From the NCBI RefSeq assembly GCF_000027005.1, contig NC_012965.1:917001-981000 (forward strand): a stretch of DNA of 64,000 nucleotides, given 5' to 3'. The notes beneath the pieces are model-generated. The model did not search any database and had not been told where the DNA came from. It worked only from the letters and a program-made list of their open reading frames with translations. Positions 9,561 through 17,467 of the stretch are shown here, piece after piece. The position numbers were made by a program, and so were the translations under genes. Origin of the DNA: Komagataella phaffii GS115 (taxonomy: Eukaryota; Ascomycota; Pichiomycetes; Pichiales; Pichiaceae). Position 1 is the first letter of the stretch; every line of letters starts with the position of its first letter.

Positions 9561-12500
9561 TACTTCCTTTACCGGCTGGAGAGAAGTTGCTGGCTGGGAG
9601 CCCAAGGACACACTCACTGCTGATGATGAGCTCATGGATCTTCTTACAAAGCAAACTTTCCTGGAGAACTCTTTGCCAGAGATTGCTTATGGAGATTGGT
9701 ACCACAATTTCGCAGCATTGGTTCTGGGTGCAACTTTGTGTTGGATTGTTGGAAGGTTCAAGCTGTCACTTGCTTTAGTTTTCTTTATCGTTTTACCCTT
9801 GGCCTTATATTACAGAACGTCTATTCGAAAGTTCCGTGGCTTCTTGAGAAGGGAATTGCAAAGAGAATTTGTCGTTAGAAATATGGAAAATGACTATGAG
9901 ACAATGAACTGGTTGAACGTATTTTTGGATAAGTACTGGATCTTTTTGGAGCCAGGTGTCTCGAAGATGGTCTGCGAGCAAGTCAACCCAATTCTTGCAA
10001 ACTCTCCAGCTCCAGCTTTCATAAAGCAACTTTGGTTAGGAGCCTTCACTGCTGGTACCAAGCCTCCTAGAATTGATATGTGCAAAACTCTTGCTGGAAC
10101 TAATGACGATGTGTCTGTCATGGATTGGGGTGTATCTTTCACTCCCAACACTTTAGCAGATGCCACTGTTAAACAGATGCGTAACCGAATCAACCAGAAA
10201 GTCATTGTTAAGTTAAAACTTTATGGACTCACTCTGCCAATAGTGGTAAGTGATATTTCGTTTCGTGTTTTGCTACGTGTTCGTCTTCGAATGATGACCC
10301 AATTCCCACATGTCAGAACCGTTAACTTATCACTAGTCAACCCTCCTGAGTTTGACTTTTCTTGTCGCATATTTGGAGGAGATTCTATTTTATCGTTCGA
10401 AATTTTGAGCATCCCAGGGCTGAAGTTTTTGATTGACGACATGATCAAAAAGTATATCGGAAGAATGCTATTCGATCCCCTTTCTTTTCAGCTGAATGTC
10501 CCCATGCTGCTTGCAGGAGAGGCCTTTGGATCTCCTTCTGGGATCATAGAAATCAATGTTAAAAAGGCCACTCATATCAAAGCTGTTGATACTTCCGGTG
10601 GTAATACAGTGGATCCTTATGTCATCTTTAGTTTTGGGGGAAAAGAGATCGCCCGTACTTCAACCATTGAGGATACGAGAGAGCCAATTTGGAATGAAAC
10701 TATTCGTTTCTTGGTCTCAGACTTTTCCGAGCCTTTGCATTTAGACATGTACGATTTCAATGATTTCAGAAAGGACCAGCTTGTTGGAAACATTCTTTAT
10801 GATTTGGGAGCCTTCATGGACGAAGATGAACTGAGTGATTTGGAACTTCCAATATTAAGAAATAATAAGCGAGTAGGAACGCTCCATTTGGATATGAAGT
10901 ACATGCCTATCATACATGGATCTACACTTCCTGATGGTTCGTTTGATCCACCTCCTGAACTGAATAGTGGTATCACCTCGCTCACTGTAGTTGGTGCAAG
11001 AGGGTTCAATGAATCTGACAAAGTAATCTCTGTAACTGCTGAAGTTTACTTGAACAAAGAACTAATCAACAAGACTGGGGCCCAAAAGAGCAATGATCCC
11101 AAATGGAATTCCCTCGTACATCATATGATTGATAACCGTGCAGATTCTTATATTGACATACTGTTGAGAGACGGGAAGAAAAATGTAATTGGTGCCTTGC
11201 ACCGCCGTTTGATAGACGTTGTGGACTCTTCTATCGTGGGATATTCTTGGTTCCCTCTGAACGAAGGTGGGGAAGTTGAACTGAAGGCCTCATGGGGACC
11301 AGTTGAACTTCCCGGTGGTGAAAAAGCCGATAGTTATGTGGAGCCAATTGGTGTTGCTCGTATTTTCGTTGACAGCTGTACCGGCCTGCCCAACTTAGAG
11401 AGAATTGGTGTCATAGACCCATATGTGCGTATTCTGGTTAATAACTTTCAGAGATGCAGAACTTTGGTTCAAAATTCTACAGTTAACCCTGTCTTCAAAG
11501 AAGTGCTATATGTCACAGTCGCATCTCCAAACCAAAAAATCACTATTGAAGCAATGGACGTAGAGAAGAATGGCAGGGATCGAACGTTAGGTGCTGTTGC
11601 GCTTAACCTGGCTGAATTTGTCGGCAAGAATGATGAAGGAAAATACATCGAAAGCCGCTCTGATGAAACTAAAGAAGCTAGGCTCATTTCCAGCAAGGGA
11701 GTGAAAGGTACTATCAAGTATTCCATTGATTTCTTTCCAACCATTCCAGTCGTTTCTCAAAATGAGCTGAATAAGAAGGCCGCTAGAGAAAAAGAAAAAG
11801 AAGAACAGAAGAAGAAATTGGAAGAAGAGTCCGAGGGCAAGGCCGAGGAACTTAAGAAAGCTGAGAAAGAGAAAGCCAAAACTTTAGCCCTTCTTGAAGA
11901 GCTTGAAAAAGAACAAGAAGAGCACAAATTGAATCTTTCTTTTGACGAGCTTATCAAGTACCAGCAAGGTGTCTTTGTCTACGATATTATTAGTGGAGAT
12001 TTTGGTCATGAATCTGGTTATCTTCAGGTATACTTTGATCAAAATGGTTATTCACAATTCACCACTCGAAAAATTCGCAAAGGTGGTAAGCACCGACTAG
12101 GTGTCAACGGTGATTATCTAGTTAAAGAGCTGGAATATTCTCAGACGGTGATACGATATGTGAAGGACTTTTCAGCTAATAGATTGAAGAACAGCATGGC
12201 TGAAATTTCCCTTCCAACTATACAGCTTCTTCAGAGATCTTACGACAAACCGTACTTGTTGAAACTTCCTGGTCAATCGGGCACTATTTCAATTTATCTT
12301 CAGTGCAGTTGGATCCCTGTTTTAATGAGTCAATTGCCATCTCAAGATTCCATCGGAAACTCTGGTCAATTATCAGTAACTGTCCTTAAAGGTAAAGATC
12401 TTCCTTCTGCAGATAGGAATGGAAAATCTGATCCTTTCTGCGAACTTTACTTGAATGATAACCAGGTCTACAAGACGAAAAAGATCAAGAGAACTCTCAA

Positions 12501-13008
12501 TCCGGAATGGAACGAATCTTTTGAGGTTGAAATTGGTAATCGATGTGGAAGCATTCTGAATATTGATTGCATAGATTGGGATGTTGCCTCCCACAACGAC
12601 AAGCTGGGATCAGGTCATGTGTCTCTGGCAGACATTGATCCTATGTCACCTACAGAACTGACTGTTCCTCTCAAGGACGACGACGGCCTGGAAGCTGGAG
12701 AGGTGTATCTTCGCTTTGTTTTCAGACCTAAGTTTGTCATTCTATTACGGCCTGAAACCACTGCCTTTTCACTTGAGGCTGGTGAAAGGGTTTTAGAAGC
12801 TGGAGTCGGAGCTGGAGGAAAAGTCATTGGAGCTGGTGTAGGCGCTGGGGGAAAGGTGCTAGGCGCTGGTGTTGGAGCTGGAGGCAAGGTGCTAGGTGCT
12901 GGTGTTGGTGCTGGAGGGAAGGTATTAGGAGCCGGAGTTGGGACTGGAGGCAAAGTTGTTGGTCGTGGCGCCTCTTTATTGAGGGGACTACGAGGATCTG
13001 AGAAGTAG
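9526..13008 (+). CDS. Tricalbin (ER-plasma membrane tether with SMP and C2 domains)
   Basis: As annotated from the ATG at 9526 the protein has 1160 residues. In order: two hydrophobic stretches forming an ER hairpin (about 60-100), an SMP lipid-transfer domain (about 125-335), C2 domains starting near 338, 481 and 608, a charged coiled coil (about 745-800), a degenerate C2-like segment (about 815-930), and a well-formed C2 near 947-1060 with SADRNGKSDPF and WDVASHNDKLG calcium-loop residues. The tail has Gly/Ala-rich 11-residue repeats. The layout matches yeast Tcb1-3, which hold cortical ER at the plasma membrane and move lipids. I cannot choose the paralogue. An in-frame TAG at 9517 blocks extension upstream, so an N-terminus starting at 9387 would need a frameshift. 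Confidence 0.92.
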   Translation: MKKRQQKREVHNTSFTGWREVAGWEPKDTLTADDELMDLLTKQTFLENSLPEIAYGDWYHNFAALVLGATLCWIVGRFKLSLALVFFIVLPLALYYRTSIRKFRGFLRRELQREFVVRNMENDYETMNWLNVFLDKYWIFLEPGVSKMVCEQVNPILANSPAPAFIKQLWLGAFTAGTKPPRIDMCKTLAGTNDDVSVMDWGVSFTPNTLADATVKQMRNRINQKVIVKLKLYGLTLPIVVSDISFRVLLRVRLRMMTQFPHVRTVNLSLVNPPEFDFSCRIFGGDSILSFEILSIPGLKFLIDDMIKKYIGRMLFDPLSFQLNVPMLLAGEAFGSPSGIIEINVKKATHIKAVDTSGGNTVDPYVIFSFGGKEIARTSTIEDTREPIWNETIRFLVSDFSEPLHLDMYDFNDFRKDQLVGNILYDLGAFMDEDELSDLELPILRNNKRVGTLHLDMKYMPIIHGSTLPDGSFDPPPELNSGITSLTVVGARGFNESDKVISVTAEVYLNKELINKTGAQKSNDPKWNSLVHHMIDNRADSYIDILLRDGKKNVIGALHRRLIDVVDSSIVGYSWFPLNEGGEVELKASWGPVELPGGEKADSYVEPIGVARIFVDSCTGLPNLERIGVIDPYVRILVNNFQRCRTLVQNSTVNPVFKEVLYVTVASPNQKITIEAMDVEKNGRDRTLGAVALNLAEFVGKNDEGKYIESRSDETKEARLISSKGVKGTIKYSIDFFPTIPVVSQNELNKKAAREKEKEEQKKKLEEESEGKAEELKKAEKEKAKTLALLEELEKEQEEHKLNLSFDELIKYQQGVFVYDIISGDFGHESGYLQVYFDQNGYSQFTTRKIRKGGKHRLGVNGDYLVKELEYSQTVIRYVKDFSANRLKNSMAEISLPTIQLLQRSYDKPYLLKLPGQSGTISIYLQCSWIPVLMSQLPSQDSIGNSGQLSVTVLKGKDLPSADRNGKSDPFCELYLNDNQVYKTKKIKRTLNPEWNESFEVEIGNRCGSILNIDCIDWDVASHNDKLGSGHVSLADIDPMSPTELTVPLKDDDGLEAGEVYLRFVFRPKFVILLRPETTAFSLEAGERVLEAGVGAGGKVIGAGVGAGGKVLGAGVGAGGKVLGAGVGAGGKVLGAGVGTGGKVVGRGASLLRGLRGSEK
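12775..12966 (+). repeat. 33-base tandem repeats coding GAGVGAGGKVL units in tricalbin tail
   Basis: Five to six copies of a 33-base unit encode the 11-residue period G-A-G-V-G-A-G-G-K-V-(L/I) at about residues 1083-1147 of tricalbin. The copies differ at synonymous positions (for example GGAGCTGGAGG against GGCGCTGGGGG), so they are not a recent expansion. One lysine and one large aliphatic pair per 11 residues is the kind of period found in membrane-binding amphipathic helices. Confidence 0.9.
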
Positions 13009-13089
13009 TGTTTATAGTTGATTATGAGTGAATATCAATCATGGTAGTAATTTCTTTACCCCGTAATGCTTACTCGATATTGACCACGC

Positions 13090-13097
13090 TATAAAAA
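13090..13097 (+). promoter_or_regulatory. Probable TATA box of the kynureninase gene
   Basis: TATAAAAA lies about 70 bases upstream of the ATG at 13166, in the 157-base gap after tricalbin. Position and sequence fit a yeast TATA element; no experiment supports it. Confidence 0.5.
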
Positions 13098-13165
13098 GAA
13101 TTTCGCGCGTAGGAGAGTGAAGACTCTAGTGATGAACACTCTCTCCTCACCCACGATCGAACAGG

Positions 13166-14545
13166 ATGAGCTACTCGGCAAAGGACATTGAAGTCTTAGA
13201 CAAGAGATTTCCCTCACTTAAAGATGAATTTCACATTCCCACATTCAAATCCTTAGGAATAACACCTCCCGAATCGAAATCAGAGAATGATGATAGCATT
13301 TACCTGTGTGGTAACTCACTAGGCTTGATGCCCAAGGCTACTGAATCGGCTATTTTTGAAGAGCTAGCAGTCTGGAAAGGGAAAGGTGTTGAAGGTCATT
13401 TTCAGCATCCCAAGACCCCCTGGTTAGATATTGACCTTCCTGTAGTACCTCTGATTGCCCCTATAGTCGGTGCCAAAGAAAATGAGGTAGCTGTGATGGG
13501 TACTCTTACCATGAATCTGAACTCACTTTTATGTTCCTTTTATCAACCAAAGGGACGTAAACGCAAAATTCTATTTGAAAAGCATGCCTTTCCCTCGGAC
13601 TTCTATGCATTTTTGAACCAGGCTTATCTAAAAGATCTCTCAGAGGACGATCTCTTGCAGCTGGAGCCTCGTACTGGTGAGTATACACTTCGTACGGAGG
13701 ACATCATCAAGGTTATCGAGGACCAACATGAAGAAATTGCTCTCATGTGCTTTCCGGGAATTCAATATTACACAGGTCAGTATTTTAAGATGAAAGAGAT
13801 TACAAAGGCCGCACACGAAAAAGAAATAATAGTTGGATGGGATCTGGCTCATGCTGTCGGAAATGTAGACGTGCGACTTCACGATTGGGACGTCGATTTT
13901 GCTTGCTGGTGTTCCTACAAGTATCTAAACAGTGGTCCAGGAGGAATAGCAGGTGTGTTCATAAATGAGAGATGGACCGATCAGAAGTTCCATTCAAAGT
14001 CGTCTCCGCTTAACTATTTCCCTAGACTTGCTGGATGGTGGGGAAATAATGCATCTGCGAGATTTTCAATGAAAGAAGTATTCGACCCAATTCCGTCAGC
14101 TCTAGGATTCCGACAAAGCAATCCTAGTGTGGTTGATGTAGTTGCATTACACAGTTCATTAAAGATTATTCACAAGTTTGGTGGCATTAAGGCTATTCGT
14201 GAAAAAAGCATTGAAATGACTAAATTAATGGAGGTGCTGCTCAAGAGATCCCCTCATTATGTCAAGCCTACAGAATTGCTCTCCAGGGGTTTCACTATCA
14301 TAACGCCACATACGTCGTTAGAGAGAGGATCGCAGATTTCCTTATTGTTCGCTGATGGATGGATGCCTATCGTTTTTGAGCAATTACACAGTCTTGGTGT
14401 GATTTGCGATGAAAGGAAACCAGATGTCATAAGACTTGCACCTGTGGCACTCTATAATTCCTTCCAAGATGTCATCTCTGCCATGGAAAAACTTAAAGCT
14501 TCTCTTGATGTGGCTTCGAACGCCGTAATGACAGTTATCACGTAA
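13166..14545 (+). CDS. BNA5: Kynureninase (L-kynurenine hydrolase)
   Basis: The 459-residue length and motifs match fungal kynureninase, a cytosolic PLP enzyme that cleaves kynurenine or 3-hydroxykynurenine to (hydroxy)anthranilate and alanine in de novo NAD synthesis from tryptophan. Visible landmarks are LCGNSLGLMPK near residue 48, the WDLAHAVGNV metal-free Asp motif near 226, the CSYKYLNSGPGG motif with the PLP lysine K252, and the RLAGWWGN loop near 290. The last two are diagnostic of kynureninase within the fold-type I aminotransferases. The start ATG is preceded by a TATA box about 70 bases away. Gene is complete with no break. Confidence 0.95.
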   Translation: MSYSAKDIEVLDKRFPSLKDEFHIPTFKSLGITPPESKSENDDSIYLCGNSLGLMPKATESAIFEELAVWKGKGVEGHFQHPKTPWLDIDLPVVPLIAPIVGAKENEVAVMGTLTMNLNSLLCSFYQPKGRKRKILFEKHAFPSDFYAFLNQAYLKDLSEDDLLQLEPRTGEYTLRTEDIIKVIEDQHEEIALMCFPGIQYYTGQYFKMKEITKAAHEKEIIVGWDLAHAVGNVDVRLHDWDVDFACWCSYKYLNSGPGGIAGVFINERWTDQKFHSKSSPLNYFPRLAGWWGNNASARFSMKEVFDPIPSALGFRQSNPSVVDVVALHSSLKIIHKFGGIKAIREKSIEMTKLMEVLLKRSPHYVKPTELLSRGFTIITPHTSLERGSQISLLFADGWMPIVFEQLHSLGVICDERKPDVIRLAPVALYNSFQDVISAMEKLKASLDVASNAVMTVIT

Positions 14546-14645
14546 CGGTGGCTGGCACCCGACTGTAATAGGAATTTCAGCTATCTGGAACGGTTCGCGT
14601 GTCGTTGATTGCAGTAGATTCCCTTTTGAAAAGAGGATATATTTG

Positions 14646-14652
14646 TCACGTG
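14646..14652 (+). promoter_or_regulatory. TCACGTG (Cbf1/Met4-type) site upstream of the sulfate permease
   Basis: The heptamer TCACGTG lies 174 bases before the permease ATG, in the 280-base gap after kynureninase. In S. cerevisiae TCACGTG is the Cbf1-Met4-Met28 site of sulfur-assimilation promoters, including SUL genes. Assignment here rests on motif and neighbouring gene. A TATAAAG at 14767-14773 is a plausible TATA box for the same gene. Confidence 0.5.
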
Positions 14653-14825
14653 CACAAACACAATTGTCGCTTGAGCCATAGTGGTAAGCTTTAGCCAAGT
14701 TTTATTTCTTATTTTTCCAGGGATCTCCTGGTACCTGTCATCTGCTAACATAGTGAGGACATTTGGTATAAAGGTGAAGACAGCTGTGCCCAATTTTTGA
14801 AAGCAATCTTACTTTTTACATTAGC

Positions 14826-17387
14826 ATGTCTGATTCGATTTATGAACGAGGTGGAGAACTTCCCTTAGAACCACAGCACTTCAAATTTGCTAATGATGAA
14901 TCTGTGAAGATTGCAGGCTACGAAGACAAGCAGGTCGGACCATTAGATGTTCTTCATGAGATCGTCGACTCTCCATGGACTAGATTTAAAGATTATCTCA
15001 TATCGTTATTCCCTATTCTACGCTGGATTTTGCACTACAACCTGAAATGGTTCTACTCTGATTTGATTGCTGGGGTCACTGTGGGATGTGTCATGGTTCC
15101 TCAGTCTATGTCTTACGCACAGCTTGCCGGGTTGACACCAGAATTTGGTTTATACTCCAGTTTTGTTGGTGTCCTGATTTATTGTTTCTTCGCTACTTCT
15201 AAGGATGTTTCTATCGGTCCGGTCGCAGTCATGTCATTGCAAGTCGGTAAGGTTGTGGCTCATGTTCAAGAGAAGCATGGCGATTTATACCCTGCACATG
15301 TTATTGCAACTGCTGTAGCGTTTATCTGTGGTGTTGTTGCCTTGGGTATTGGTTTGTTGCGTCTGGGGTTCTTGTTGGAATTTATCTCTATGCCTGCTGT
15401 TGTTGGTTTCATGACTGGCTCAGCTTTGAATATTGTTGCAGGACAGGTTCCTGGACTGATGGGTTTCAATAAGCTTGTGAATACTCGTGATTCAACCTAC
15501 AAAGTTATTATCGAAACACTTAAACATTTACCAGATTCTACCATCGATGCCGCCTTTGGTATTATTCCTTTGTTTATTTTATACCTTTGGAAATATGTCT
15601 GTGACTTTGGTCCAAAAAGGTACCCTAGCAAGCAGAAGTGGTTCTTCTACACTTCAGTCATGCGTAATGGTGTTGTCATCATTTTTGCCACACTTGTTTC
15701 TTGGGGTGCATACTATGACTGGACACACAATAAGTACCCAGGTGGTGCTAAGAAAGTTCCTTGGTCCATTTTAGGAACTGTTCCTTCTGGTTTGAAACAC
15801 ACTGGTGTCATGGAAATGCCTAATGGTATATTCTCCGCTTTTGCAAGTCAAATTCCAGTCTCAGTGATTATTCTTCTTCTGGAACACATATCTATTTCTA
15901 AATCCTTTGGTCGTGTCAATGATTATAAGATTGTTCCTGATCAAGAAGTTATTGCTATCGGTGTCACGAATCTTTTAGGTACTTTCTTCAGTGCCTACCC
16001 TGCTACTGGTTCTTTCTCCAGATCAGCTTTGAAAGCCAAATGTGGTGTACGTACTCCACTAGCAGGTGTTTATACTGGTGTTGTTGTGCTCTTGGCTCTA
16101 TACGCATTAACCGAGGCTTTCTACTTCATTCCAAAAGCTAGTTTGTCTGCCGTCATTATTCACGCTGTTGGAGATTTGATGGCTCACTGGAGAGTTACTT
16201 GGGATTTTTACTTGATTGCTCCACTTGATGCTGCTATCTTCCTGATCTGTGTGCTTGTCAGTGTTTTCTCAACGATTGAGAATGGTATTTATTTTGCTAT
16301 GGCCGCATCCGCTGTAACTTTGTTATGGAGGAACCTTCGCACTCATGGACAGTTCCTTGGAAGAATCAAGGTTGCTGAAGTGATCGACCCTATTGTTGTC
16401 AGCAGGTCTGGTAGATCTGAGTATTCCGAATCATCCTCCTCAATCAACGAAGATACCGGATCCATTGAGAAGAAGAAAATACATATTAAATTCTTTTCAA
16501 AAGATGGTCAGAATTCTGATATTGAACTGCAAACAAAGGAATACTCCAAGGAGTATCCCTCGGATCAGGAGTTTGATCCTTCTAACTTTGACTTATCAAA
16601 ATTACCCAAACGTACCCGTTTTGCAACCCGATGGGTGCCAATTCCTAAATCAAAGTTTCCTCTTTCTTCGTCTCACACTTATGCAAACTATATCAATGAA
16701 GAAATTGAGATTTTACCTCCGCCAACTGGTGTCATTGTATACAGACCTGGTGAAGCTTTCACTTATTTGAATTGTTCCAGGCACTTAGACACCCTTTTGG
16801 ATTACATGAAGAGTAACACAAGAAGAGGAGAGACAGTTGTTTATAAAGTCAAGTCGGACAGACCCTGGAACGACCCAGGTGAGCTTACGTGGAACTTTAA
16901 TAGCGTCAAGAATATTTTCAAACGGAAGAAGAACATTGATTCTAATGAAGATGAAATTGAAGTTGTCGAAGACAACAGACCTATTCTTAAACTTATACAT
17001 TTTGACTTTGCCTCAGTTACTGGTGTAGATGTCACATCTATACAAGCATTGGTTGATTTGAGAAAGGCAGTCAGTAGATACACTGGTAGAGATATCGAGT
17101 TCCACTTTAGTGGCATAATTAACCCATGGATTAAGAAGTCATTGATCAACGCAGGATTTGGAAAACCATTTCAACCTTTGAAGGGATCAACTATAGATAA
17201 TGCTGTATCATCAGAACATCGTTATTATGATATTGGTACTTCATATGATGAGTATGATAGCACCTTTTCAGCTGAAACGTACGATGACGCTGAGCTTCAG
17301 ATAGGAAGACATAGATATTACGCCGTGAACAGTACAGAGACTCCGTTTATACATTTGGACATTCCATCTTACGACTACTTGGAGTAG
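14826..17387 (+). CDS. SUL1: High-affinity sulfate permease (SulP/SLC26 family)
   Basis: The 853-residue protein has the SulP layout: a short acidic N-terminus, about a dozen membrane segments between roughly 75 and 500, and a C-terminal cytosolic STAS domain (about 620-790). The signature GVTVGCVMVPQSMSYAQLAG near residue 85 and GFMTGSALNIVAGQVPGLMG near 195 are hallmarks of eukaryotic sulfate/proton symporters. Family length (yeast Sul1 859, Sul2 893) agrees. It imports sulfate at the plasma membrane for methionine and cysteine synthesis. The Sul1/Sul2 choice is arbitrary because yeasts of this group may have only one. A TCACGTG site and TATA box upstream suggest sulfur-starvation control. 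Confidence 0.93.
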   Translation: MSDSIYERGGELPLEPQHFKFANDESVKIAGYEDKQVGPLDVLHEIVDSPWTRFKDYLISLFPILRWILHYNLKWFYSDLIAGVTVGCVMVPQSMSYAQLAGLTPEFGLYSSFVGVLIYCFFATSKDVSIGPVAVMSLQVGKVVAHVQEKHGDLYPAHVIATAVAFICGVVALGIGLLRLGFLLEFISMPAVVGFMTGSALNIVAGQVPGLMGFNKLVNTRDSTYKVIIETLKHLPDSTIDAAFGIIPLFILYLWKYVCDFGPKRYPSKQKWFFYTSVMRNGVVIIFATLVSWGAYYDWTHNKYPGGAKKVPWSILGTVPSGLKHTGVMEMPNGIFSAFASQIPVSVIILLLEHISISKSFGRVNDYKIVPDQEVIAIGVTNLLGTFFSAYPATGSFSRSALKAKCGVRTPLAGVYTGVVVLLALYALTEAFYFIPKASLSAVIIHAVGDLMAHWRVTWDFYLIAPLDAAIFLICVLVSVFSTIENGIYFAMAASAVTLLWRNLRTHGQFLGRIKVAEVIDPIVVSRSGRSEYSESSSSINEDTGSIEKKKIHIKFFSKDGQNSDIELQTKEYSKEYPSDQEFDPSNFDLSKLPKRTRFATRWVPIPKSKFPLSSSHTYANYINEEIEILPPPTGVIVYRPGEAFTYLNCSRHLDTLLDYMKSNTRRGETVVYKVKSDRPWNDPGELTWNFNSVKNIFKRKKNIDSNEDEIEVVEDNRPILKLIHFDFASVTGVDVTSIQALVDLRKAVSRYTGRDIEFHFSGIINPWIKKSLINAGFGKPFQPLKGSTIDNAVSSEHRYYDIGTSYDEYDSTFSAETYDDAELQIGRHRYYAVNSTETPFIHLDIPSYDYLE

Positions 17388-17467
17388 GGTTCACATGTTC
17401 TGATATTCATTTAGATGACACTAATAATAACCAGTATTACTATATTTAAGTTAACATAAGAAAACGT

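Noticed and set aside
10242..10250. GTAAGT donor-like word inside tricalbin
   Set aside because: The reading frame continues through it without break and no TACTAAC follows.
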